Positions 29,097 to 36,603 of a stretch of 64,000 bases of DNA are shown piece after piece. Position 1 is the first letter of the stretch. Each line of letters opens with the position of its first letter. The translations under genes were made by a program, and so were the position numbers. Origin of the DNA: JADZEM01 sp046328125 (GTDB taxonomy: Bacteria; Chloroflexota; UBA6077; JACCZL01); assembly GCA_046328125.1 (NCBI GenBank), contig JAXLXF010000004.1, forward strand, positions 1 through 64,000. Reading direction: 5' to 3'. The notes under the pieces are model-generated. The model had not been told where the DNA came from. It did no database searches and worked only from the letters and a program-made list of their open reading frames with translations.

Positions 29097-29345
29097 CTCG
29101 TAACTTTCAGCGTCGCCGACACCGGCATCGGCATGACCGAGGAGCAGCTTGGGCGACTGTTCGAGGCGTTCTCCCAGGCCGAGGCGAGCACCCGGAGCAA
29201 GTACGGTGGAACCGGCCTGGGTCTGGCAATCAGCCGCCACTTCTGTCGGATGATGGGCGGTGACCTGACCGTCACCAGCGTCTACGGCCAGGGCTCCACC
29301 TTCACCGTCAGCCTGCCCGCACTGGCTCAGGCAGAGGTGGGGTGA
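29097..29345 (+). pseudogene. Histidine kinase C-terminal remnant (HATPase_c end)
   Basis: Only the last ~80 residues of a hybrid-type sensor kinase remain: VADTGIGMTEEQLGRLFEAF (G1 and F boxes), then KYGGTGLGLAISRHF (G2 box), then GSTFTVSLP. The N box, HisKA domain and sensor are missing. Upstream the same frame stays open through heptamer and 29-bp repeats instead of kinase sequence, and then the IS element. It is most likely a decayed gene whose 5' part was lost when repeats and the IS arrived. An ATG at 29133 could still give a 70-residue peptide. Confidence 0.8.
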
Positions 29346-29457
29346 GACGCCATCGGTCGTGACCGTCAGGTCGCGGTTGCAGCCCAGGCTCCTGGCGACT
29401 ACCCTGACTGTGGATCACCTGATGGTACAGCTCGGGGAGCGAGCCTGGAGGTGCACG

Positions 29458-31737
29458 GTGCGAACGCCATTGTGGCCGATCCGCACACCAGCGCGACGAC
29501 GTGGTGTGCAGGCGCGTCTCGCCGTCGTCATGCTGCTGACGCTGGCGCTGGCAGTCTTTTCGGGCCAGGGCACGCCTCTGGCCGGTGCCCAGGGCGGCTG
29601 TGACCCTGCCGGGCCGAGCGGCTGCCCGCTGCCGGCGGACGGCCTCGTCACCGAGCGGCTCGGCAGCCCCGGCGCAACGCATAAGTGGCGCGTGTCGTTC
29701 GCCGGCGGCGGCGATCTCGAAGTAAACATGCGTCGGACGCCAGCGAACTTCGACCTCTACCTGTTCGCCGACCCGCAGGCGGCCCCGCTCGCCCTGGACG
29801 AAACCGAGGGCAGCGTCAGCAAGTCGGTGCGCGGCCAGAACCTCGTCGCCGGCGAGTATCTGGTGTTCGTCAAGTGGAACGAATCGCGCCTGAACCAGCC
29901 GCCGGCCCGCTACGCCCTGGAGGTGAAACAGCCGGTCGCCTTCAACGCCTCGGTCGCGCAGGAGGTGTTCCCCTCGGTCGGCATCGACAACGGCACCGCC
30001 GAGCGGATCGTCTCGTCGCCGGACGGCTCGACGCTGGCGCTCGCCTCGTCGATGGCGGTCTACCTGCTCAACGCCTCGAATGGTGGCCTGCGCCAGACCC
30101 TCGCCACCGACGCCTGGGCGACCAGCGCGGCGTTCTCGCGAGACGGCCAGTTCGTCGTGGCTGGCACGGGCGCTACCGCGCGCTCCTGGCGGGTCAGCAC
30201 CGGCGAGAAGCTGGTCGATTTCGTGGGGCACGGCGATTATGTGAACGCGGTCAGCTTCTCGCCGGACGGTCGGCTGGTGGCGACCGCCTCGAACGACAGG
30301 ACGGTCCGACTCTGGGACGCGGCGACCGGCGCGCCGGCCAGCACATTCCAGGGGCACACCGACATCGTCACGGACCTGGCGTTCGCGCCGGACGGTGCGA
30401 CCCTGGCGAGCGTCTCACGGGATCGGACGCTGCGGCTGTGGCGGACGGTTGACGGTGCGCTGCTGCGGACCGTCGCCGATCACACGGACGCTGTGGGCGG
30501 CGTGGCGTTCTCCCCAGACGGCAGTTTGCTGGCCTCGGCGGCCGGCGACAAGACGGCGCGGATCTGGCGGACGGCGGACGGCAGCCCGGTCACGACGATC
30601 CAGGGGTTCACGGAGGGCGCACGCTCGGTCAGCTTCTCGCCAGACGGTCAACTGCTGGCCGTGGCCGCCGACGAGACGCCCGGCCGCCTCTTCTCGGTCT
30701 CGAACGGCGCGCTGGTGCGCGAGCTCCAGGGGGACGGCCGGGTGGTTCGCTACGTCTCATTCGCGCCGGACGGTACGCTGCTCGCGATCTCGGGCGACGG
30801 CGCGGTGCGCGCCTGGGGGCCGGGCGCTGGCGGCACGGCACGGATCCTCGGCACCTACATCGACCGGGTCCGTGGGGTGAGCTTCTCGCCGAACGGCACG
30901 TACCTGGCGACGGCGTCGTCGGACAACACGCTGCGGCTCTGGACGTACCAGGATCGGAAGCCGTACGCCGAGCTGCTCGGGCACTCCGGCTGGGTGCGCG
31001 CGGTCGCGTTTTCGCCAGACAGCCGGACCCTCGCCTCGGCTGCCGACGATGCAACCGTCAGGCTCTGGAGCGTTCCCGACAGCCCAGGCGCGGCGGCCCC
31101 GGCCGCGTTCCAGGTCCGCACGCTGACCGGGCATGGCGACCGCGTGCGGGCGCTGGCGATCTCGCCGGACGGCCAGTTCGTGGCATCTGGCGGCGACGAT
31201 CGAAGCATTCGGATCTGGCGGATCGCGGACGGGGCGCCGGTGGCGACCCTCTCCGGACACGCGGACGGCGTGCGGGCGCTGGCGTACTCGCCGGACGGCC
31301 GGACGCTCGCGTCGGGGTCGGAAGACCAGACGATTCGGCTCTGGGACGCGGCCTCTGGCGCCCCGCTCGCGACGCTGACCGGCCACGGCGACTCGGTGCT
31401 GGGGGTGGCGTTCTCGCCGGACGGTCAGCAGTTGTCCTCCGCGTCGGCGGACCGGACGATCCGCGTCTGGGGCGTCCCTGGCGGAGCGCCGCTGCGGACG
31501 TTGTCGGGCCACACCGACCGCGTCACGAGCCTGGCGTATTCGAAGGACGGCTCGGTGCTGGCCTCCGGCTCGAACGACCAATCCGTGCGGCTCTGGGCCA
31601 GCGCGGACGGTCGCGAGATCTCGGCGCCGCTGACCGGGCACCGCGAGGTGGTCTCGGGCGTGGCGTTCGCGCCGGACGGCTCGCTCTGGTCGGCGTCCCA
31701 GGACGGCACCGCGCGGCGGTGGGGCGCGAGCCGGTGA
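29458..31737 (+). CDS. Secreted or membrane-anchored WD40 protein with 14 repeats
   Basis: The 759-residue protein begins with a basic N-terminus and a hydrophobic segment (RLAVVMLLTLALAVFSG), then a pre-peptidase-like beta domain (about 45-160) with FDLYLF and GEYLVFV. From about residue 175, 14 WD40 blades follow, with repeated SFSPDG and RLW motifs, enough for two seven-bladed propellers. It is probably an extracytoplasmic scaffold or binding protein; the ligand is unknown. The GTG at 29458 is chosen because GGAGG lies six bases upstream; frames from 29359 also stay open. The last seven or so repeats are the more regular ones, consistent with recent amplification. Confidence 0.87.
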   Translation: MRTPLWPIRTPARRRGVQARLAVVMLLTLALAVFSGQGTPLAGAQGGCDPAGPSGCPLPADGLVTERLGSPGATHKWRVSFAGGGDLEVNMRRTPANFDLYLFADPQAAPLALDETEGSVSKSVRGQNLVAGEYLVFVKWNESRLNQPPARYALEVKQPVAFNASVAQEVFPSVGIDNGTAERIVSSPDGSTLALASSMAVYLLNASNGGLRQTLATDAWATSAAFSRDGQFVVAGTGATARSWRVSTGEKLVDFVGHGDYVNAVSFSPDGRLVATASNDRTVRLWDAATGAPASTFQGHTDIVTDLAFAPDGATLASVSRDRTLRLWRTVDGALLRTVADHTDAVGGVAFSPDGSLLASAAGDKTARIWRTADGSPVTTIQGFTEGARSVSFSPDGQLLAVAADETPGRLFSVSNGALVRELQGDGRVVRYVSFAPDGTLLAISGDGAVRAWGPGAGGTARILGTYIDRVRGVSFSPNGTYLATASSDNTLRLWTYQDRKPYAELLGHSGWVRAVAFSPDSRTLASAADDATVRLWSVPDSPGAAAPAAFQVRTLTGHGDRVRALAISPDGQFVASGGDDRSIRIWRIADGAPVATLSGHADGVRALAYSPDGRTLASGSEDQTIRLWDAASGAPLATLTGHGDSVLGVAFSPDGQQLSSASADRTIRVWGVPGGAPLRTLSGHTDRVTSLAYSKDGSVLASGSNDQSVRLWASADGREISAPLTGHREVVSGVAFAPDGSLWSASQDGTARRWGASR

Positions 31738-31813
31738 CCCGCGCCTGCCAGCCCCGCTCAGGGCCGGCGAGGGGCGTCAGTGGTCCCGTTGGGTCAGGAC
31801 ACGCCGGCCATCG

Positions 31814-31862
31814 TTGACAGGATCTGAGCGCGAACACTAGAATATTGAGTCAGTGAGTCAAC
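31814..31862 (+). promoter_or_regulatory. Promoter and candidate operator of the Rrf2-cys operon
   Basis: TTGACA (31814-31819) and TAGAAT (31838-31843) are 18 bases apart, the best -35/-10 pair in the window. The expected start lies next to TTGAGTCAGTGAGTCAA (31845-31861), whose ends (TTGA and TCAA) are inverted. The position suits autoregulation by the Rrf2 protein; this is inferred. Confidence 0.6.
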
Positions 31863-31884
31863 AATCTTCGGCACGGTGGGCGAC

Positions 31885-32322
31885 GTGAAGCTCTCGATGC
31901 GCAGCGACTATGGGGTCAGGGCGGTCATCGATCTTGCCCGGCGGTTCGGGGACGGCCCGGTGCAGAGCGCCGAGATCGCGGCGAGGGAGTCGATCCCCGA
32001 GGCGTACCTGGAGCAGCTTCTCACGTCGCTGCGGAAGGCCGGGCTGGTCCGCAGCAGCCGGGGGCCACGTGGCGGCCACGAGCTGGCGCGTGACCCGGGC
32101 CAGGTGGCGGTCGGCGAGATCATCGCGGCGCTCGAAGGGCCGCTGCTCTCACTGGACTGCCTGGGCGAGCCGGACGGGGACCGCTCCTCGACGGCCTCGG
32201 TGACGCGCGAGCTGTGGGAGGCGGTAGCCGGGGCCGCGAACCAGATCCTGGACTCCACCACCGTGGCTGATCTCGTGGAGCGGCAGCGCAGCCGCGAGCA
32301 GCGCGTCATGTACTACATCTAG
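31885..32322 (+). CDS. Rrf2-family transcriptional regulator (CymR-like)
   Basis: The 145-residue protein has the Rrf2 winged helix: KLSMRSDYGVRAVIDLARRFG, then IAARESIPEAYLEQLLTSLRKAGLVRSSRGPRGGHELAR. It has one cysteine (SLDCLG) in place of the three clustered cysteines that hold the Fe-S cluster in IscR and NsrR, so it is unlikely to be an iron-sulfur sensor. Cluster-less Rrf2 proteins such as CymR control cysteine metabolism, and a cysteine synthase gene follows 16 bases downstream. It probably represses the whole sulfur operon. The GTG at 31885 gives the family-standard start; 31876 is possible. Confidence 0.87.
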   Translation: MKLSMRSDYGVRAVIDLARRFGDGPVQSAEIAARESIPEAYLEQLLTSLRKAGLVRSSRGPRGGHELARDPGQVAVGEIIAALEGPLLSLDCLGEPDGDRSSTASVTRELWEAVAGAANQILDSTTVADLVERQRSREQRVMYYI

Positions 32323-32338
32323 GGAGCGGGTCGAACCC

Positions 32339-33280
32339 ATGCGCTCTGAGCTGACGGCTGGCCGCGCGCACGGTGTCGCCGAGTCGGTCGTCGATCTGGT
32401 CGGTGGGACGCCGCTGGTACGGCTGAACCGGGTCGTGCCGAGCGGTGGCGCACGCGTACTCGCCAAGGTGGAGTCGCTGAACCCGGGCGGCAGCATCAAG
32501 GACCGGATCGCGGTGGCGATGATCGAAGATGCCGAGCGCTCCGGACGGCTGCAGCCGGGCGCCACGATCGTGGAGCCGACCAGCGGCAACACCGGCATCG
32601 GGCTGGCGATGGTGGCGGCGGCGAGAGGGTACCGGCTGATCTTGACGATGCCGGAGGACATGAGCCTGGAGCGGCGGCAGCTGCTGACCCGCTTCGGGGC
32701 GACGATTCGCCTGACGCCGGCCATCGAGGGCATGACCGGGGCGGTCTTCGAGGCACAGGAGCTGATTCGGCAGCACCCCGAGTACTTCATGCCGCAGCAG
32801 TTCGAGAATCCGGCCAATCCGGCCGTCCACGAGCGGACGACGGCCCGGGAGATCCTCGAACAGACCGGCGGCGCGGTGGATGCGTTCGTGGCGGGGATCG
32901 GGACGGCCGGGACGATCAGCGGCGTCGGGCGCGTGTTGAAGCGCGAGCGCGACGCGGTGCTGGTGATCGGGGTGGAGCCGGCGCGCTCGCCGGTGCTCCA
33001 GGGCGGGCGGTTCCGTCCACACGCGATCCAGGGGATCGGAGCGAGCTTCGTGCCGACGCTGCTGGACCGTGAGGTGGTGGACCGGTTCGTCTCGGTGCAG
33101 GATCACGAGGCGACCGCGATGGCCGGGCGGCTGGCACGCGAGGAGGGGCTGCTGGTCGGGATCTCGGCGGGGGCGAACGTGGTGGCGGCGGCCCGGATCG
33201 CGGCGGAGCTGGGGCCGGGCAAGACGGTGGTCACGGTCTTGCCGGACACTGGTGAGCGCTACTTGAGCCTGGAGCTGTAG
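32339..33280 (+). CDS. cysK: Cysteine synthase A (O-acetylserine sulfhydrylase)
   Basis: CysK makes cysteine from O-acetylserine and sulfide. The 313-residue PLP enzyme has VGGTPLVRLNRV, the PLP lysine in LNPGGSIKDRIA, the substrate loop PTSGNTGIGLA, the GIGTAGTISGVG phosphate loop, and SAGAN near the end. It is 16 bases downstream of the Rrf2 gene and 4 bases upstream of the UBL-E1 fusion, so it is in the operon. A second PLP synthase (CysM type) lies further on, giving two cysteine routes in one transcript. Confidence 0.93.
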   Translation: MRSELTAGRAHGVAESVVDLVGGTPLVRLNRVVPSGGARVLAKVESLNPGGSIKDRIAVAMIEDAERSGRLQPGATIVEPTSGNTGIGLAMVAAARGYRLILTMPEDMSLERRQLLTRFGATIRLTPAIEGMTGAVFEAQELIRQHPEYFMPQQFENPANPAVHERTTAREILEQTGGAVDAFVAGIGTAGTISGVGRVLKRERDAVLVIGVEPARSPVLQGGRFRPHAIQGIGASFVPTLLDREVVDRFVSVQDHEATAMAGRLAREEGLLVGISAGANVVAAARIAAELGPGKTVVTVLPDTGERYLSLEL

Positions 33281-33284
33281 CGGC

Positions 33285-34385
33285 GTGGCCCGGATCTACG
33301 TCCCGACCTCCTGGCGTCGCTTCACCGGCGGATCGGCGCGCCTCCAACACGACGCGCCGGACGTGCGGAGCCTGCTGGCGTGGCTCGGCACGGCGTATCC
33401 TGCCCTGACGCGCGAGATGTTCGACGCCAGCGGGAATTTGCACCGGTTTGTCAACGTTTACGTGAACGACCACGGCATCGACGACCTGAACGGCCTCGAC
33501 ACGCCGTTGGGCAAGGAGGACGAGGTGGCTGTTATTCCGGCTATGGCTGGTGGCGCAACCGCTACGAGATCACGATTTACCCCAGAGCAGGCGGTCCGCT
33601 ACAGCCGCCACATCATCCTGCCGGAGATCGGAGGGGTGGGCCAGCGCAAGCTGCTCAACGCCAGGGTGGTGTTGATCGGCGCGGGCGGGCTCGGCTCGCC
33701 GACGGCGCTGTACCTGGCGGCGGCTGGCGTCGGCACGATGGGCATCATCGACTTCGACGTGGTGGACCTGTCGAACCTGCACCGCCAGATCCTGCACGGG
33801 CACGCCAACATCGGCAAGCCGAAGGTGGAGTCCGCGGCCAATCAGCTGGCGAACGTCAACCCGGACGTCAATGTCGTCGCCCACACCGAGCCGATCACCT
33901 CCGCGAACGCGATGGAGATCCTCAGCCAGTACGACATCATCGTGAACGGCTGCGACAACTTCGCCACGCGGTATCTGGTGAACGACGCGGCGTACTTGCT
34001 GAAGAAGCCGCTGGTTGACGGCAGCATCTTCCGCTTCGAGGGCCAGTCTACGGTCTTCATGCCGGGCAAGGGCTGCTATCGCTGTCTGTTCCCGGCCCCG
34101 CCGCCGCCGGGAGCTGTCCCGAGCTGCGCCGAGGCCGGCGTGCTGGGCGCGCTGCCGGGCATGATCGGGATCATCCAGGCGACCGAGACGGTGAAGCTGA
34201 TCCTGGAGCTGGGCGAGCCGCTGGTGAACCGGCTGCTGCTCTACGATGCGCTGGCGATGGAGTTCCGCGAGGTCAAGATCCGCCGCGATCCGGAGTGCCC
34301 GCTCTGTGGGGACGACCCGACGATCTCGGAGCTGATCGACTACGAGGCGTTCTGCGGCGGTCCGATGGCCGCTACCGGAGGCTAA
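33285..34385 (+). CDS. Ubiquitin-like sulfur carrier fused to a MoeB/ThiF-type E1 enzyme
   Basis: Residues 1-90 are a MoaD/CysO-type ubiquitin-like domain (RFVNVYVNDHGIDDLNGLDTPLG, ending PAMAGG). Without a break, residues 97-366 form a MoeB/ThiF adenylating enzyme: ILPEIGGVGQRKLL, the nucleotide loop GAGGLGSP, DLSNLHRQ, NGCDNFATRYLVND and two zinc CxxC motifs (CYRC, CPLC). E1 enzymes of this class adenylate the C-terminal Gly of the carrier so that sulfur can be added. Here the Gly-Gly is internal and followed by ATATRSR, so it cannot be adenylated unless cut. Either the domain is a docking decoy, or a JAMM protease encoded downstream frees it. There is no rhodanese domain. The start at 33285 is close-coupled to cysK. 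Confidence 0.9.
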   Translation: MARIYVPTSWRRFTGGSARLQHDAPDVRSLLAWLGTAYPALTREMFDASGNLHRFVNVYVNDHGIDDLNGLDTPLGKEDEVAVIPAMAGGATATRSRFTPEQAVRYSRHIILPEIGGVGQRKLLNARVVLIGAGGLGSPTALYLAAAGVGTMGIIDFDVVDLSNLHRQILHGHANIGKPKVESAANQLANVNPDVNVVAHTEPITSANAMEILSQYDIIVNGCDNFATRYLVNDAAYLLKKPLVDGSIFRFEGQSTVFMPGKGCYRCLFPAPPPPGAVPSCAEAGVLGALPGMIGIIQATETVKLILELGEPLVNRLLLYDALAMEFREVKIRRDPECPLCGDDPTISELIDYEAFCGGPMAATGG

Positions 34386-34388
34386 GAG

Positions 34389-34667
34389 ATGGTAGACGTG
34401 CGAGTGCCCGCCCCCCTGCGGGCTCACACGGGGGGCGAGAAGGTGGTGCAGGGCGCCGGCAGCACCGTCGCCGAGCTGCTCGAAGATCTGAACCAGCGGT
34501 TCCCGGGCATCAAGACCGGCCTGTTCGACCCGTCGTCCGGCGAGCTGCGGCGGTTCGTCAACGTCTACGTCAACGACGAGGACATCCGGTACCTGGGCCG
34601 CCTCGAGACGCCGCTGGCAGATGGCGACACGGTCTCGATCCTGCCGGCCGTCGCCGGAGGAGCATAA
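34389..34667 (+). CDS. cysO: CysO-like sulfur carrier protein with an extra C-terminal alanine
   Basis: The 92-residue beta-grasp protein matches CysO/MoaD: VDVRVPAPLRAHTGG, RRFVNVYVNDEDIRYLGRLETPL and SILPAVAGGA. Mycobacterial CysO ends in Gly-Gly and is thiocarboxylated there to feed CysM. This protein ends Gly-Gly-Ala, so the last residue must be removed before activation, as with pro-forms such as QbsE that a JAMM protease trims. It sits 3 bases after the UBL-E1 gene and 28 before cysM. It is about 50% similar to the UBL domain of its neighbour around the VNVYVND segment, suggesting duplication. Confidence 0.88.
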   Translation: MVDVRVPAPLRAHTGGEKVVQGAGSTVAELLEDLNQRFPGIKTGLFDPSSGELRRFVNVYVNDEDIRYLGRLETPLADGDTVSILPAVAGGA

Positions 34668-34695
34668 GAAGCAGAGAAGCCAGAATCGACACCGC

Positions 34696-35628
34696 ATGAG
34701 ATTCGCCAACATCGTCGAGGCGATCGGGCACACGCCGCTCGTCGAGCTCCAGCGGTTCAGTCCGCGCCCGGGTGTCAGGCTGTTCGCCAAGCTGGAGGGG
34801 AACAACCCGACCGGCAGCGTCAAGGACCGGATCGCGCGGGCGTTGATCGAGGATGCCGAACGGGCCGGTAAGATCGGGCCTGACACGATCCTGCTGGAGC
34901 CGACCAGCGGCAACACCGGCATCGGGCTGGCGATGATCGCCCAGGTCAAGGGGTATCGCCTCAAGGTGGTGATGCCCGAGAACGTCAGCCTGGAGCGACG
35001 GCAGCTGCTGGAGCTGTTTGGGGCCGAGGTCGAGCTGACGGACGGCAGCCTGGGCAGCAACGGCTCGATCGCCCGGGCGCAGCAGCTCGCGAGTCACCCG
35101 CGCTACCACATGCTCTATCAGTATGGGAACCAGGCCAATCCGCGCGCCCACTATGAGACGACCGCGCCCGAGATCATCGAAGACCTGCCGGACGTGGACG
35201 TCTTCGTGGCGGGATTGGGAACCGGCGGCACGCTCATGGGAACCGGTAAGCGCCTGAGGGAGCACAACCCGAAGGTCCAGATCGTGGCGGCGGAGCCCCA
35301 TCCGGACGACGCGGTCTCGGGGCTCAGGAGCCTGGATCACGGCTTCATCCCGCCAATTCTCGACCTGGCGATGCTGGATCGTAAGGTGATCGTGCGGAAT
35401 GACGACGCGCTCCAGGCGACACGCGACCTGACGCGGCTGGAGGGCATCTTCGCCGGCCTGTCGAGCGGAGCGGTGTTGAGCGTTGGCCTCCGAGTGGCGC
35501 GCCAAATGGAACGTGGTAACATCGTCTTGTTGCTGGCAGACGGCGGCTGGAAGTACCTCTCGACCGGCCTCTGGGCCGAGTCCTCGGAGGACGCCGCCGA
35601 GCAGATTCGCGGTCGAAACATGTGGTAG
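34696..35628 (+). CDS. cysM: CysO-dependent cysteine synthase (CysM type)
   Basis: The 310-residue PLP enzyme resembles mycobacterial CysM, which uses thiocarboxylated CysO as the sulfur donor. It shows IGHTPLVELQRFSP, the PLP lysine in NPTGSVKDRIA, PTSGNTGIGLA, MPENVSLERRQLLELFGAE, LYQYGNQANPRAHYETT, GLGTGGTLMGTG, an Arg in SGLRSLDHGF matching the arginine of CysM substrate recognition, and the flexible C-terminus with GWKYLSTG. The combination of QYGN and LRSLD-GF separates it from CysK. The ATG at 34696 gives the correct N-terminus. The stop overlaps possible starts of the next gene. Confidence 0.92.
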   Translation: MRFANIVEAIGHTPLVELQRFSPRPGVRLFAKLEGNNPTGSVKDRIARALIEDAERAGKIGPDTILLEPTSGNTGIGLAMIAQVKGYRLKVVMPENVSLERRQLLELFGAEVELTDGSLGSNGSIARAQQLASHPRYHMLYQYGNQANPRAHYETTAPEIIEDLPDVDVFVAGLGTGGTLMGTGKRLREHNPKVQIVAAEPHPDDAVSGLRSLDHGFIPPILDLAMLDRKVIVRNDDALQATRDLTRLEGIFAGLSSGAVLSVGLRVARQMERGNIVLLLADGGWKYLSTGLWAESSEDAAEQIRGRNMW

Positions 35629-35657
35629 TCGGTTGCGTGACGGGGGGGCCTGCGGCG

Positions 35658-36086
35658 GTGGTTCGGGTGCTCCGTTCGGTCTACGATGCGATGGTCGCCC
35701 ACGCCCTGTCCACACCGTCCCAGGAGTGCTGTGGCCTGCTGTCTGGACGCGACGGCACGGTCACGCGACTGTTTCGAGCCACCAACGTCGCCGAGAACAA
35801 GGCAGTCCGCTACGAGGCGGCCCCGCTCGACGTGCGTCGCATCCTGGAAGAGATCGACGACGCCGGCGAGGAGCACCTGGGCATCTACCACTCCCACCCC
35901 AACTCGCCGGCCTACCCCTCGGCGACGGACCGCCGGCTGGCAGCGTACGACGTGACGTACGTGCTGATCTCGCTGAAGGATCGGGCTCGACCCAGCGTGC
36001 GAGCATTCCAGATCGAGAAGCGGCTGCCGTCCGACGAAGACGCCGTGGTCCACGAGGAGCCGGTCGAGATCGTCGATGGGCGGTAG
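35658..36086 (+). CDS. JAMM/MPN+ metalloprotease, Mec-like (copy 1)
   Basis: The 142-residue protein carries a complete JAMM zinc site: Glu in SQECCGLLSG, the HSH pair in GIYHSHPNSPAYPSATD, and the Ser and Asp of SATD. In mycobacteria the related Mec enzyme hydrolyses the CysO-cysteine adduct to free cysteine, and its gene lies beside cysO and cysM as here. Removal of residues after a carrier Gly-Gly is the other known task of bacterial JAMMs. The start is uncertain: GTG codons at 35622 and 35637 are also in frame; 35658 is used because a G-rich stretch lies nine bases upstream. Confidence 0.88.
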   Translation: MVRVLRSVYDAMVAHALSTPSQECCGLLSGRDGTVTRLFRATNVAENKAVRYEAAPLDVRRILEEIDDAGEEHLGIYHSHPNSPAYPSATDRRLAAYDVTYVLISLKDRARPSVRAFQIEKRLPSDEDAVVHEEPVEIVDGR

Positions 36087-36093
36087 GGGAGAC

Positions 36094-36154
36094 GGGCGCG
36101 ATGAATCGCGCCCCTACAGCCGTGGTCTCGGTACGGGCGTGATTCATCGCGCCC
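36094..36154. repeat. Paired GTAG palindrome (family A), copy 3, intergenic
   Basis: Palindromes at 36094-36113 and 36135-36154 are inverted copies with a 21-base spacer running CTAC...GTAC. It separates the two JAMM genes and could fold as one long hairpin in the operon mRNA. Confidence 0.9.
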
Positions 36155-36185
36155 ACTCTGTATCGGTCGTGCAAGTGAGTGGCGG

Positions 36186-36596
36186 GTGATGCGGGTGGCG
36201 CGGGCGGCGTACGAGGCGATGGTGGCGCATGCCCAGGCGGAGCGCCCGTTCGAGGCGTGCGGCGTGATGGCCGGCAGCGGCGGCATCGTCACCGAGGTGC
36301 ACCGGATGCGGAACGTGGCCGAGCTGTTCGGGGTGCGCTACGAGATGGACCCGAAGGAGTTTCTGCGGGTCAACAACGCCATCGACGACGCCGACCTCGA
36401 CCTGATCGGGGTGTACCACTCACACCCGTTCACCCGCGCGTACCCTTCGGCGACGGACATGGCGCAGGCGTGGGAGGGGCTGGTCTACGCCATCGTCTCG
36501 TTGCGGGACTTTCTGACGCCGGAAGCGCGGGCGTTCACCATCGCGAACGGCGAGGTCTCCGAGCAGCCAGTCGAGATCGTGGACGCGGGCGAATAG
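36186..36596 (+). CDS. JAMM/MPN+ metalloprotease (copy 2)
   Basis: The 136-residue protein again has all JAMM ligands: Glu in FEACGVMAG, then GVYHSHPFTRAYPSATDMAQA. It is a paralogue of the preceding gene (shared YHSHP...AYPSATD core) but differs elsewhere, so the two may have split duties: maturation of carrier precursors and release of cysteine from CysO-Cys. The start is GTG at 36186, with an ATG in the next codon. The LRR gene follows 7 bases after its stop. Confidence 0.88.
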   Translation: MMRVARAAYEAMVAHAQAERPFEACGVMAGSGGIVTEVHRMRNVAELFGVRYEMDPKEFLRVNNAIDDADLDLIGVYHSHPFTRAYPSATDMAQAWEGLVYAIVSLRDFLTPEARAFTIANGEVSEQPVEIVDAGE

Positions 36597-36603
36597 TCGC
36601 CTG

